The notes: generated by a model not told the origin, from the letters alone. A stretch of 64,000 nucleotides of DNA from Hygrocybe punicea (GCA_963556145.1 OY744466.1:496001-560000); one strand, 5' to 3'; shown: positions 23,920 through 36,430, numbered from the stretch's first letter. Numbers and translations are program-made.

Positions 23920-26486
23920 CTAAATAAATTTAGGACTCGGAACCCGGAGTATAGCACGGTTGAGTATGACCATCTGGAATCTTCCACTCAGTTGTATGTG
24001 ATCCGCGTCCCGCATGGACCAAATATTTCGGAAGAGAATACGTTGCATGGCTTCGTGCAGATGTAACTCTTGGGGCTTTGGCTTGATAAGGGAATACTCG
24101 GGTTCCACATGCGTGGCTAGTTCCATAATCATTGGCGCAAGGAAACCCAACTTAGGGTGGAGTGCGTTTTCCCACCTTTCCTCGTCCATCGTCAATATAG
24201 TCACCCTGCTATCATTCCCGTTTCCGATATCATGCTCGGCAAGGGGTCTCCATAATGCATTCAGAGCCGGGTTTGTGATTTCAACTTCGCGGTCTTTCTT
24301 ATCATCTCGATCGGTTCTAGACTCAGACTGGTGTCCAGCATCGTCCCCGGCGCCCACCGCCTGTCCAGTTGCGCTCACATCGTCACGACCTGTTTCGTGT
24401 AATGTATCTGACTGCCCTCCGTCGGGAGCGGTGGAAGCTTTCGGTTCCTCTTTCGGAAGAACACGCAGCAGGAACGCAACAATCACCCAAAATACCGATT
24501 CCGCATCGTGACAAGGCTGATGGGAGAAGAAATTCTTGGGAAGGCCATCCGCTAAATTCATCTCTTCCATTGTTTGGTAGCTCACGAGTTGGCCGCCGTG
24601 GTATTGACCTTCATGGTCCTCATATGTTCGGAGCGTTTGACGGCTGAAGGCTGAAGGCTGATTCGTACTTCGTCTTGACCTCACCCTCCAGGGTTGGCAT
24701 TGGAGGGGGGAGGACCCTAAGCCGTTGAACTTTACCCATGGCTACTGATCGCGCAATAAATGCTGGTGTGCCCTACAAATTTTTGAGGACATCGGAACAC
24801 CGTTGGCTGGGGAATAGGCGACAGTACCGTGCGATTCTTCAATTCACCAGCCACTCGTTTTATTACATCAACTTCCTCATCTCCCGTAGCCCCAGTGTCT
24901 GGAGCGGTAACAGAGCTCGACGGACCTGTGGGTTGGTGTGGTTTGCAGATGCATGCGTTATCGAAATCACACAGCAGCGCGTGTGATGCCGCACCGACAT
25001 TGCTAGGGTGGGTTGTCAAAAAAAATGAACAGAGGGAAAAAGAACCCGCCTACTCGGGGTCAAGAATCTCATCGATGAACTTGGGTCGCTTTTCATTCTC
25101 AGGAATCTGAACCAGTGCAGTCGGCAAAAGAATATTATTGATGCTGACGTCCCTGTGAAGGATACCCTTCCTTTCGAAAATCCAACGGTGCACTGAAAAT
25201 ATGTTAGATCCGACAGCCCTGAGAGGAAAAATCCGTACCTTCCAGTGTGTCGTACATGACCTTTAGAAATTCGAACACGGTGGGACAATCGTAGATTGGT
25301 TGTCCAACGCTTGTCATTATGATCCTCTTTTTCTGCCTTCGTGATTCTTTGTTTGCTGTAAAAACACCTTCGACATCACCGTGACATTGGACATAGACGC
25401 AACCCGGTGCAGGTTGGAGAAGGTGTTCGTTTTGGAGGAGATCGAAAATTTCTCCTTCATGAAACCGTCTACCAATGGCGTGGTATTGATCTTTAATAAC
25501 TTTTGGACTGATAGTGGCAGATCCAGCTGAGATGGCGATCCAGCTTTGCCTGGTCCACGGAGAACCAACAAATAATACTCTGCAACTGGTGTGAGTCTCG
25601 CCTTGGAACTGAACAGTCCACCTAGGAGGCTGCGTTATATTGCGAGACTCGTCAAGGGTAATGGTAGTGTCCACTTTGATGTGGTCATTTGGTGGGTCGT
25701 ATAAGGAGAAGACGTAGGCAACCAATGGGGTAATGTCTTCCCACTTGAAAGCTGTTGAGGAGGAAGGTCCCGAAGGATCGCTCCATACGATGCCGTATTC
25801 CCTCGGCGATACGTGGATACAATATACACCAGGCTTGTCCGGACGAGCTTGGTTAAGAAACCCTGCGTATGCGCCGACTTGAGTTGGGCCCTCAGCATCC
25901 CGAAGTGGTTTTAGTTCGACTACGGAATCGAAAATGTGCCAAGGGAGGCGATAGTAAGATTGATGTTGAGGAGTTTTTACTTTTTGGCTCCGTGTCTTTG
26001 GTTTGGCTTTTGGAGCGAGATTGTCTTCGGGTATGATATCAAGATGTGATTGATGGATCGCTCCGATATCTGGTTTCGCACGAGTTTCCGTATCGGGATG
26101 GAACTCGAGTTCGGAAGAATGGTGATCAATGAATACGAGCTTGTCATTTTCTCCGATCTTGAGGTGTTCTACTGGACGGGTTAGTGGCATCCCGCAAAGC
26201 GCAGGTAGTCAGACTGACGGTGTAAAAGTTGACTGATGCCGTTCAAAATATTGCAGGCCAACTCGTAGGTTTTGTCGTGCTTCTTGTTAGACTTGAAAAT
26301 TTGGATGGGTTTCGCCAGTTCAGTCTTGATTTTGCGCAGTAGTTTCAGTGGAGGAGTATTGAGATGCTTAGCCACAAATTCCTGCACAGTTGAACCGCCC
26401 GCTTTGAGCTGTTCAGAAAGCTCCCGCCTATGCTGAGTGACGGGGGGGCGTTTTTTGACTGGGCTTGTAACCCAATTGGAATCCAT
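23920..26486 (-). CDS. FunK1-type fungal protein kinase, possibly frameshifted
   Basis: Fungus-specific kinase family expanded in mushroom genomes; targets unknown. The start is the Met at 26486 (MDSNWVTSPVKKRPP). A long N-terminal region holds PDIGAI and YGIVWSDPSG. After an intron near 25235-25194 comes HRWIFERKGILHRDVSINNI with the HRD catalytic loop. The next exon has LLCDFDNA (DFD in place of DFG). The intron ending near 24775 splices NRT to GTPAFIARSVAMG, and the last exon has HDAESVFWVIVAF, all typical of FunK1. Oddity: at about 26200-26180 the first ORF (ending LRFAGCH) and the next (MPLTRPVEHL) are in different frames with no GT-AG pair between them, suggesting a one-base frameshift or an unusual intron. 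Confidence 0.75.
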
Positions 26487-27001
26487 GAAGCTTTCGACGG
26501 TAGTGGGGATCGGTGAGTGGAAGAAATGTGTTGTGAATCTTTCGCTAAAGGAATATGAGAACGAGCCGTGAGATTGTTGGCACTTCTGGTAAGTAATAAA
26601 AGGCCTTGGCTCGAGGAGCGATTTGCAAAAATTGAATGTTGAATGTTGAATATTGAGTACCGCTCGCGTCGCGTCGATCACGTGCACCTACAGTAACCGT
26701 CAACCGCTCTGTAGTGCAGGGGGCAGAACTCCTCGAGGGTAGATTTGCCGGCAGATATGGCAAAACGGCAATTGCCAAGGGTGGCGAAACTTGGCGAAAC
26801 TGGTATTAATAGTATACGAGCGTGTACTATTGGGTATTATCGCAGAACTCGAATATCAGGACATTAGAATGATGAAACACATCAGGAAATGGGGTTCTTA
26901 TCCCGCCTTAGTCAGCTCTTAGTCAGCACTTAGCATGTCTTAGAGCTTCTCCACCTTCTTATATATCGGCTACAGCAAGTACGCGGGAACCCCACGGCAA
27001 T
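26487..27001. other. Divergent promoter region
   Basis: No gene seen. It lies between the minus-strand kinase and a plus-strand gene, so it probably holds both promoters. GAATGTTGAATGTTGAATATTGAG near 26634 is a short triplicated motif. Confidence 0.35.
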
Positions 27002-27462
27002 GAGCAAATACGCGCATGGAGTGCAGCTGTACGGGATATTGTCTATGGACACAGAAAGTGTTGTGGTCCTTGTGGAAGGTCACGAATCTGTCGGATGGTG
27101 TCGGGACATTTGTTGATCCTCCTTATAGTAATCGCGCTCATTGCCCAAGTTGTCCTCGACGATCTATCTCAACTCTTTCTTTTTTGACAGTCTACTATCG
27201 GGTCTACACCCAGGATGGAGCCGTCCCATCACAACAGTCTATCGATTCCAGCTTTATTTAGGACGTATTGATTGCAATCTTATTGCATCTCCCACGGTCG
27301 CTTCAATCAAACGATATCTCCAAATTCCAGACCATACTTTCACCAACCTCTTTATTCCTGCATCGAATGCAACTCCGATGAACAATGATGAGTATATTTC
27401 TATCCTCACATGGAGAGGGCCCTGGGTCGGCCTTGGGACAGCACCACTGGCAGAAGTATAAG
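27002..27462 (+). CDS. Unnamed agaricomycete-specific family member, possibly decayed
   Basis: Coding pieces in different frames include MSKYAHGVQLYGILSMDTES (from about 27001), VYYRVYTQDGAVPSQQSID (about 27190) and LFIPASNATPMNNDEYISIL (about 27350). I recall a lineage-specific agaricomycete family with the pattern HGVxLYGxLSMD...VYYRxYTxDGAxPS...ISIL, but I know no function for it. The pieces need introns or frameshifts to join and no clean model emerged, so it may be a remnant. Confidence 0.35.
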
Positions 27463-28095
27463 GCGCAACGGTTGAAAGTTAAATATCAAGTTCGTGAGTA
27501 TTCGAAGCCTGTGGACCCAATAGTTCCCTTCATGGCATCCTGGTTGGTTAGATCACAAGAAAGACGAAGTACTACATACCGATGGTGTGATCCGGTCGGA
27601 ACTGTGGAAAGATGGTGGGTTCGGGTCTTCCGGAAGCGTATCTCCAAACATTGATGTCTTCGAAACTAGGGAAGCAGTACAACTTGAACGTTTACCAAGC
27701 ACGGAACTCTAGGGGACAAACAGGTTGTGAGTCAAAAAGTTGCATTCCTTGGCTGTTATAAATGCTGATTACTGGTCGATGCAGTCATCGGCATGTCAGT
27801 AATCGGATTTAGATCATGTTGGCACGAAGAACGTTGACATTCAATATTCAATTATAGCATTCATTGCGATGAGTTACTGTGATAACGTCACCGACCGATT
27901 ACTCAAGGGAATAATTTCCGTACTATCTGAACCTGGAGAGACCGCGTCACGATGCTTGCATTTTGTCGATGATTGCCAAGAGTGAAAATGAAGGTTTATA
28001 TAAGCCTACTAGGTCCTTCAACAGATCCAACATCCCTAAATTCAGAGTAGCTGTGTGGTGCGTTTGACACCTCCATTCACACTATCTTTCGTAAC
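27463..28095. other. No gene seen
   Basis: Mixed-composition DNA without a recognisable domain. A few TATAAA-like words occur (27757, 27998), the latter about 100 bp before the monooxygenase remnant. Confidence 0.35.
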
Positions 28096-28097
28096 TT

Positions 28098-29340
28098 TGT
28101 TCTCCACCAGTGGCGGTGGCATCAGCTTGGCAAGGTATCACGATATTGCGATTGACATCTACGAAATTGCCTCTCATTTTCCGAGATCGAGGCTGGAATA
28201 CTGTTTCAGAGGCCGCGAAAGGTCCTCGCGCATCTAGGGATCGAACAAGAGTTGGCCGAATTGGCAGGGTTCGCCTCCCCTGGATGACGACGGTAAGTAT
28301 TGACAACACTTCGCCGTTGGAAATCCCACACGAACAACGCATGCGCTGTCGCAGTTGTCTCGGTTATCTTCCGAAAACGTGATCGGGTTGAATTACATGC
28401 AATGGTGGCGAAAGGTGTGACATCACTGCCCTGGGCTGCAATCAGTTTACTACCACACATACTAGGAGGTCTACTCACGTTGCATCGAGCCGATCTCCAG
28501 CGAGTTCTTCTCAAGCATCTCCCCACACCTTGTCAATTCCACTTCTCGAGACGCCTCAAATTTTATGAGGAACCGCAGTCGTCCTCTGATCTAATCATCC
28601 ATCATTTTGGGTGTGGTTCAACAGCCTCTTGTGATGTCCTCATTGGTGCAGATGGGATTCAATCAACCGTCAGGCAAGCTATGTTGGAGACCGAAGTGGA
28701 TTGCTTTAAGGATTGGGAACCAGATGTTCAAGCCCTAGTTGATCCATTTCACGTACTTTTCTCCACATAAAAATCACAAATATCCTTTTTGCTCTGAAAT
28801 TCCGATAGTGCGTCAAGCGAAGAAATGAACCATTCACAGCGCTGCGCCGCTTAACACGTATACACATGGACGATGCCGTGAGTTCATCCAGCTTCTTTTC
28901 ACGCAATTGTCTCTAACAGGGATTCAGGCTCATGCAACAATGCCAAATCAAGGTGCAGCGATCGAGGTCTGCATCAGTCTGATTCTCAATTGTCAACGTC
29001 GGGTCTAATGAATCCTGCCAGGATGCGTATTTACTCGCAACTCTCCTCGGGCACTTCCCGCGCATCCGTCCACCGGATATTCTTAGGATATATGATTCCT
29101 TCCGTCGTTCCTTCACATCGCAGGCCGCTGTCCGCTCGTGTGAAATGGTGTTGTACGGCAACATGGAGGTGACGCCTGATCAGGAATGGGGGGACGATGT
29201 GCCGGGGTTCGCTTTAGCCATTCCGACGAACTATGAAAGATTCGTGTCCTCTGCCATGGTAAATGTAATGCCTCTGCTAAGATACCGAGGAACTAATTGG
29301 CAGAGGTTCTGCTCCTGTTTGGGCATCGCTACACCCATAT
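28098..29340 (+). pseudogene. FAD-dependent monooxygenase, salicylate hydroxylase-like, decayed
   Basis: Family role: NAD(P)H- and FAD-dependent hydroxylation of aromatic rings. Recognisable pieces in order: GGGISLARYHDIAIDIYE (FAD-binding start, lacking the usual GLxLA after the glycines); VLAHLGIEQELAELAGFA; LTLHRADLQRVLLKHLP; ASCDVLIGADGIQSTVRQAM; WEPDVQALVD; IHSAAPLNTYTHGR; ATMPNQGAAIE spliced over 28967-29021 to DAYLLATLLGHFPR; then IYDSFRRSFTSQAA. The pieces lie in different frames (for example a missing base near 28180). The middle substrate-binding segment between VRQAM and WEPDVQ is deleted, and the GD of the second FAD motif is gone. This is a pseudogene of a formerly spliced gene. 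Confidence 0.65.
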
Positions 29341-29736
29341 GTGAACTCATTCGCCATGACAACAATGTAAAATATTGTTTGACTGCGTTGAGGACCCGCG
29401 CAAGGTGTTTATGTGCTCCACGAAAACGAGCGAGGCGTACGTGGATCCCTCTATGGGCGTTGGGATAACTTGTCGAAACGACTTACCTACCGCAAATGAT
29501 TACCGGAATACTCAAAGTCTGATGCCTCCGCTCCCTTGAACTACAGTACTGACTTATTAACGGTTTATGTCTACACATGTCGGGAATCGTTTTATATAAA
29601 ATATGGGGAACCGAATAATCTTGGAGAATTTTCGACCCATCGGGCTTGTTGTTAGCGAACATCGTACAAGCCATGAGTCAAACGTTAGACTGCGAGCAGA
29701 TTATTTGCTGGGTCTATTACCCGAAGCGGCCAGCTC
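29341..29736. other. Short intergenic stretch
   Basis: Nothing recognised. It separates two convergent genes. Confidence 0.4.
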
Positions 29737-30728
29737 CTATTCATCGTCACTCTCGAATTCCAACGCTTGGTATTTTCGAGCTTTCTTGTTCGGATTTGCG
29801 AGAGATGCACCTTTAGGAGGACGCGGAATTGATGACTCTTCAAGCCCATGAGTCGCACGAACATTTATTTGATTAGTTGCCAAATTCTCTAGCAATGTCG
29901 ACTCACTTGCAACCGGTTCATCAGGCGAATGATGTCTGTTCTTCTCTTTTTGTAGCGCCACTTTGAGTGCTTTGATCTCTTCTTGGGCTTGTATGTTTGT
30001 TGGGACTGAGGATGAAGCGATTGGTGTAGGGGTTGCTGCTTTCACTGTTATTTTTATACGGCGAACATGAGTAGTACGTGCGCCCGTAAGGAATGCAAGA
30101 CTTACAAGTGGTTGTGTTAGTGTGGAGCGCTGATGGTGCCTGTGATGGTGATACTGTGTACGTCGCATTGAGACGACACTTCCGTGATTGGGCTTGGAGT
30201 GCAATCTTTCATGCAAAAGAAATATGGAGAAAGTTTGCAATGGGAAGAGTCTCGCTCACTCCAAACAATAATTTGGTTGCATGAGAAGCCGCCTCTTGCG
30301 GTGAAAGTTCTGTCAGAGGTATGTGCAATGGCCGTTTCGACGTCGGCCCAAGAGTCAGCTGGAGTATACGAGGGGATCAGAATGAGCCAAGTAACGGAAC
30401 AAATTTGAGTGTTCACATTGATTTGTGCACCTCCATCAGGACTCCAGTTATCGACGAAGAGTTCACCTTGTACGAACGTCTCCGCCAGTCGTTCGGCAAA
30501 GGTGTCGAGTAACTTTGAGGAAGGTTTGGAGCCAGCAAGATTGAGGATGTCGGAGCTGCCCCATGTTCCCCGCCACCACCTTCCCTCTGGACCTGAGAGC
30601 GCGAGGTATATGGTCCAACTGTGATGATCAACATTGGACAAGACGACGAAGCGATAAATTCCCTGATATATCACTTGAACAAGCTCGTCCAGACAACCAA
30701 AATGCTCCAAAACATCTGTGGACATCAT
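29737..30728 (-). CDS. XLF/Nej1-like non-homologous end-joining factor (probable)
   Basis: XLF-type proteins bridge DNA ends with the XRCC4-ligase IV complex in the nucleus. Exons 30728-30260, 30129-30106 and 30044-29737 join in frame (phase 1 at both introns, GTGAGC/CAG and GTAAGT/CAG). The N-terminal part carries a pattern I associate with the XLF head: WTIYLALSGPEGRWWRG, then LDTFAERLAETFVQGEL and VDNWSPDGGAQI. A helical middle (IKALKVALQKEKNRH) would suit the coiled stalk. The C-terminus is basic and then acidic (NKKARKYQALEFESDDE), comparable with the basic Ku-binding tail of animal XLF. Length, about 265 residues, is close to the family norm. The assignment rests on pattern memory; a different agaricomycete nuclear protein is possible. 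Confidence 0.5.
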
Positions 30729-30892
30729 TGTGTGACTCGGAAGTGTTGGTGAGAGGTTCCTATTTTGGAAACATGTAGGCGCCGGAGACGATCGGAGATC
30801 TGGAGTACGGCGCTTAGTAGGTCGGCGCTAGAAACTAAGAAAGGCGCCCGTGCCAGGAACGCCGGGCGCTAACAACCCAGTCACTCACCGCC
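30729..30892. promoter_or_regulatory. Probable divergent promoter
   Basis: A 164 bp gap separates the minus-strand XLF-like gene and a plus-strand hypothetical gene transcribed away from it. No individual element is assigned. Confidence 0.3.
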
Positions 30893-31758
30893 ATGTTTGC
30901 CGTCTTCAATCATGTCACATCCGTACTCAATAATATACAGCGTCACTTCAGTTCTGCTCTCTACAACACTCGTAGTAATCGCCACCTGCTCCAACAACTG
31001 ACCCGACTGCAGGCCTTATTCACAGTTGAGATGGACTTTCGAGACAATGTCCTACGGCAGGCAAGTACTTCAAACAGCTCATTTCTCCGTTCTTTTCCGA
31101 GAAAACAAGCAGAATATGCAATCTCTTCGACAATATATTTGGGACAGCAAGGAAGACCCACCTACATTCCAATTTGTGAGTCTTTTTCCGTCACTTTGCC
31201 CTCAATCTGACCTTTGTTTCAGGACATATCTGTCCCTCTTCCCGACAGCCACTCTTCGCCTATTCCTGAATTTGGTATCTCCGCACCTCTCGCAGAACTT
31301 CGGGCGTGGCAGCAGGTTCGTTTCGTCTTACACCCTTCTATATGTCATGGCTGATAAACTCACGCTTTTCAGGCTGCCCACAGAATCGGTGCGCATTCAC
31401 TGCTTTGGCGGTTGAATCTTTATTCATTCCCCACTCACTAGCCTGCATTGAAACAACAATGTCGTACATCTCGAACGCCATGACAGATGGTCCAGATGAA
31501 CTTACCGAGAAGATTCGCGATACCATGGTGGCTACCGTCTTCTCGTTCGCCCTTCCCCCCACAGACCGTCGACCCGCGCTACAGCAACCCGACGATCGTG
31601 AACGTGTCATGGACCGTCTGGTTTTCTATGACGAGCCACCCATGCAGAAATTGATCGCTTCATTCGATGACGAAAGCCGTCTGTTGCTGAAAGGCGCTGC
31701 GGAGAGGGAACGTGCACACCTGCCATTGTTCCCTCCATATCTCAGACCTGGGATCTAA
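30893..31758 (+). CDS. Hypothetical spliced gene
   Basis: Starts MFAVFNHVTSVLNNIQRHF. Exon-like pieces continue as NKQNMQSLRQYIWDSKEDPP (about 31110-31175), then after a good intron (gtgagt...ttcag, about 31177-31222) DISVPLPDSHSSPIPEFGIS and LAELRAWQQ. A further intron (about 31316-31372) leads to AAHRIGAHSLLWRLNLYS. The last piece, ISNAMTDGPDELTEKIRDTM to a stop at 31758, is mostly helical with a charged end. No domain or catalytic motif is recognised. Splice sites and continuity favour a real gene. Confidence 0.45.
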
Positions 31759-33182
31759 ATTCCGAGTGTTCTTTAGGTCTTCGTGGTAGTGTGATATTCT
31801 GTGCCGGAGTGATCATTGTTAATTTATAACGCCATATGTTGTTTTCTACGTCGACTTGTAACCATGACATTGCTATGGTTCCAAATACGCAAAGAAAACC
31901 ACAATTTCGAAGAAATCGTTCACTCTTTCTTGTTCGCTCTGAAACAAAACACCGAGCAAGGCTGAGTTATCGTTGAGACCTTGGCGTGTTAGCCAAGAGT
32001 ATTTTTTGGTTTTCATTTCGTATCTCTTTGCTTTGTGCCAGTTGGTTTTTCCTTCCCCACTAATGAACGCAACTGATTGGATAAATATCTAGCCGGGTCA
32101 GAGCCACTGGAGCAACTTGCAGATGCCTCGGTTTGCGGCGATCGCTTGCATTGACTCTATCAAATTTGCCACCTGCAATGCTCGAGTCAACAATCTTTCC
32201 GATGGGAAAACGCACATTCCGTACTGGAGATGCAACGGATATCTTGTCGGAGCCGCACAGTCCTAAGTTATGAGCATTATTTTATTCGATCCACACCCCG
32301 AAAGGGTTACGATGAATTTCCTCAAACAGTTGTTTGGTCGTTCAGGTGTCGGATCGTGGTGCATGTGAGCTTGGCAAAGGGGTATGGGGATCATTCTGAA
32401 AAGGACAGGGACGAGCCAACGTGCTGCCAGTACTAGTGGGAGAGTTTGAGAGGGCTGGTCCGGCTGGATCTCTTCCCGCAAACGGCACACCTTTGAATCG
32501 GCTGCCTTGTGAATAACTGACTCGGACGATCAGGTATTCAAGCCATTTTTCAACGGACTGGCCAGTCCTGGAGTTGAAGCACGTACGTCGTGACAGCCTG
32601 GAATAAACCCAAACTCAACCTCGGGGAGGTTCGACTTGATAACCCGGTGGTGAGAAATGGAGTAAAACAGGCTTGATAGTTTCAAGCAAGTACATATATT
32701 TCAGTACTAGTGTCCCACTCCGGTGCTGGTGCCATTTCTTGCCACTTGCCAGTTCTGCTTGCTTCAATCGCGATTACTCTTTTTATTTCCGGAAATGGTT
32801 GTGGCAACAGCTGGATGTCAATGGTCGTTGTCGTTGATGTGGTCGTGGTCGTTGATGTGGTCGTGGTCGTGGTTGTTGATGTGGTCGTGGTCGATATGGA
32901 TAACATTCAAGTTGGATCTGGAGATCGGTCTGCCGCTGGGGCCTGGAAGAAATCAATGCCTTCGGCGAGAATAAGGCCCCTGCCTAAAGGTATTGGAATA
33001 TACAGAATACAAGAGACATTTGTCCTAACTACTCGGATTGCATGCATGTAAGAAGACGCGAGAGGCGAGTGAGAAAAGATACGTCCGGTCATAATGTACA
33101 GCTATACATGGATGAGGCTGAAAGACAGTCATAGGCGACATTATCATAGGAGTCATTCCAAGGGCGCATATGTTCTCAGGAA
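31759..33182. other. Intergenic, with a GTCGTTGATGTGGTC minisatellite
   Basis: No gene recognised. 32817-32895 holds an imperfect array of GTCGTGGTC/GTTGATGTG words that reads as Thr/Ser repeats on the minus strand. A spliced Thr-rich protein fragment (minus, 32906-32682) cannot be excluded but has no start or partner exon. Confidence 0.4.
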
Positions 33183-35476
33183 TCACGTTGACGAACGAAC
33201 CACCAGCAATTTTGTCTGTTCGGATCGTGGGGTAATCACACACTTGAAGTCCTTGGGTTTACTGGGAGAGTAATTACCATCGCAGTGATAGAGCAGAGGT
33301 GAAATATAGAGGACGGAATCGTGAGCAATGTTTCGCCTGAAAATGGAAAGCCACATACGCCGCTATACCAACAACAAAAGCGATCTCCGGCGTGATCTCA
33401 TGCCCGTTCTCATCCTTTGCTTTGGAGATGGTCAACGTGGACAACATCGTCGCGACTACGATCCAGATGCTCGTATCTGCTACATGACGCCCGGGACAGA
33501 TTCTAAGCTCAGAGAATCGATTGAGAACATCGGTGAATCGCCCCAACAAGTTAGTCAGTCACTCACCGGCGTCCGAAGCCAAATGTACCGATCGGATGGG
33601 GCTCCTCGTTCCCGCCAGCAGATTTGGGCAAGAACCGCTCGGGATGGAACTTGGTGGGATCAGCGTATATATTGTCATCCCATGCCATACTCCTGGGTAA
33701 TGGATAAATAGTCAGCGTCTACGGGAATTTAGTAAGGAACAGACAGGCACGTACAAGGCATTAGGGATGATGATAGAGCCTTTTGGGATGAACATTCCTT
33801 TGTAAACATCGTCTTTGATAACTCGGTGTTGGAGGCCTGAAAAAAAAAACCATTGTGAACGTTAGTACTTGTCAGCATGGCAGCACCCGCGCCAGGAGAA
33901 TCTACTGACCGAGAGGAACGACAGGATACCACCTGTAAAATATGACGTGAGACTCTAGTTGACACCAAGTAAGGAATCCATTACCTCAAGACTTCTTGAA
34001 AGACGGCCTCGAGGTATGGAAGTGAACCTCGATCGCTGAACTCTGGCAGTCGGTCCAGACCGACAATGGCGTCGATCTCTTGCTGTGCTTTTTCCTGCTT
34101 GTCAGGAAAGAGCGTCATGGCGAGAATGAACATCATGATAGTCGCCCACGTCTAAGAGACGGATCAGTTGGAACGTCGGGAAAGTCCCTTTTGAGAGAAG
34201 GAAAACTGACAGTCTCCATGCCCGCTAGCAGTGTGAGATTAGTTGGCGAAAGGAAAGACAAGGGCATCCCATACCTCCATAAATGGACCCAGCTGACCCT
34301 TTGATGTCATCAATGTCATCTTGGGTTGTTATCCCTTCACGTGCGAGTGCGGCCAGACGGCTGGCGACGAATGACGGTTGTGCTGTCCCATTTTCCTGTT
34401 TTTATGCAACCTGTGTCAAAAACCGCACTTTATGATGGTGGTGAGAACAGACCATTTGTTTCCTGACTTGGTCGAATGGAATATTGAACATATCCCGGAT
34501 TGCAAAGCTCCAGTCTCGGCCATACTGGGACCACCAAGCACCAGGAACCCATGCCGGGATGTGTCTCACTTGTATTACGCCCATATTTCAGTCATCAACA
34601 CCACCGAAAAGGGTGAGAACACACAGAAGGGCATGAAATCGGGCGGCGTCATGCCCATAACCCCAGAACCACTCGCAGCTTTCGAAGTGTTCTCTCCAAT
34701 CGTTATGTACTTGTCATCATCGGATCGAATGTCGTGACCGTACGCGAGCTTCATGACCAATGTCACAGCATACCTTTGAGTAGCAAACACCTCAACAGTA
34801 AATTTCTCCAATCGGGAATCATGCTAACCTCCGGACCAACCAATCGTACGACTCTGGAGTCCCAGTCTCAATGAGACCCTTGAGGAGAACTCGTGCTGCC
34901 TCAGTCTGACCGTGCTCAAAAGTGTAGTTTTGACGTTGTGAGAACACGGAGTTGAATAATCTGCGGTGCTTCTGGAAACGCTTTCCGTATTCCAAAAATG
35001 CGAGAGAAGGGGAAATGCCCAGTCTGACAGACAATTGAGATGTGGGACTCGGACGATTTCCAACGAAGAAAGCATTATATGGAGACTCACATGTTCACGA
35101 ACATGACGAAACGTGGCCTGTCGCTGTAGATCGAACTCCGTTTATCCAACAGGTCAACAGCGGCTTGAGCACTGTTCAGGACGACGATTGACCTCCCAAG
35201 TACTTTGAAGTGGATAACATCGCCTACACATGTAGTTTAGCTAAGATGATCGTTGCTGATGACGACGTGAAGAGTACCGTAACTCTTGCGCTTCTCGTGG
35301 TAAAACTCTGCTTGACCCTCGCGAGGGATCAGGCGAGTATGTCCAATGAGCGGTTCCGCTGGTAGACTAGGTGGGAACGACGGATATTTTGGAGTCCTGA
35401 AATTGATGTTGAAGATGATAACGACAACCACTGCGATAATCAGGACATCCACGACGTAGAACAAGGAGGAACTCAT
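33183..35476 (-). CDS. Cytochrome P450 monooxygenase
   Basis: Haem-thiolate monooxygenase, anchored in the ER membrane by an N-terminal helix (FYVVDVLIIAVVVVIIF). The start is the Met at 35476 (MSSSLFYVV). Landmarks in order: RTPKYPSFPPSLPAEPLIGH (proline hinge), GRSIVVLNSAQAAVDLL, SLAFLEYGKRFQKHRRLFNS (helix C), YAVTLVMKLAYGHDI, FVASRLAALAREGITTQDD, the I-helix with AGMET in place of AGxxT (about 34215), ExxR in VFQEVLRW (about 34000), MFIPKGSIIIPNA, and the haem loop FGFGRR/ICPGRH (intron in between, Cys near 33495). The end is DFKCVITPRSEQ, stop at 33183. About ten exons. The pattern resembles the CYP64/CYP620-like group often annotated as O-methylsterigmatocystin oxidoreductase-like; substrate unknown. 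No inactivating change seen. Confidence 0.85.
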
Positions 35477-36056
35477 TGTTAACGACACAGATCCATTGCC
35501 TCTTGCTGCCTTTTGAACCCATGAGTGGGAACATCACGTCGTGGAGCTGCTAGTATGCTGGTACTAGTACGTTTCAAGTCTGAGTGTCCCGAAGGGATGT
35601 GTCGATCAGGTCCCTTTCCCACAAGATAAAAACCGGCGTCATCATAATGGTCCGAGTTGCTGCTTTGTGGGAGTTCATCAGCGGACCAGAGCCGGACTTC
35701 TGGGTACGGCAATTGCTATCGAGCTGTTGCAGTGACCGTATTCTCGAGCGCTCACTAGGGAAGGCGAGAGCTACGGGTTCAATTTAGATTCTGTCGTTTG
35801 GCGAGGAGGGATCTGGGACAAGAGTCCATGACGCGCAGAGAGCACCCCAATCGAAAGACGGAAGCAGTATTCCCTGACTCCGAATGTCTCTCCCAAAAGA
35901 TTCTCCGAGTCCACACGGGAAAGAATTCTAAACCCAGAAGATGAACGAGATTTGCCCCACGACTTAGGAAAGTTTACTTTCGCTCTTACCGGCCTCTATT
36001 ACCTCCTTCACGCTCTCCGGTACATCGGCCTGTATTCGGCCCAGGAAGGAAAAGCC
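35477..36056. other. Upstream region of the P450 gene
   Basis: No coding sequence recognised. It presumably holds the P450 promoter, which would lie just above 35476 on the minus strand. Confidence 0.35.
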
Positions 36057-36430
36057 TCAGAGAATCGATGCCCAGGCCTGCAGGTGGCTAACAACGTTCC
36101 GCACATCCTGTATGCCTGAAAGTGCATCATCGTTTGTTTTTCCACTTGGAGGATTCGGTATGATACTCTTCAGGACAGGATCGAACATGCCGTCGATGCA
36201 TTCGAGCCGGCATATCAAGTCCAGGCACTGAAAACCAAGTCTAGCCGCCGCCTGGTTTTCGTTATCCTCCACAAGTGTGTAGAATGGAAGAGGTGAGGAT
36301 GAGGGAGCGAAAGTCTGGGAGGGTGTGGTTGTATTAATGTAAGGGAGACGGTCGAGTATGTATCTATAATCCAGTCGTTCGCTAGATGAATTCGGAATCC
36401 GACTGGCTTGTTTCGAGACTAAACGTTAGA
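36057..36430 (-). CDS. Hypothetical exon or small gene
   Basis: An uninterrupted minus-strand frame reads from about 36430 (SRIPNSSSERLDYRYILDR), through a Thr/Ser/Pro-rich stretch, to ENQAAARLGFQCLDLICRLE and ends ...VSHLQAWASIL at 36057. No initiator Met opens it, so it is probably the last exon of a gene whose upstream exons lie between 36430 and 36700. No family recognised. Confidence 0.35.
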
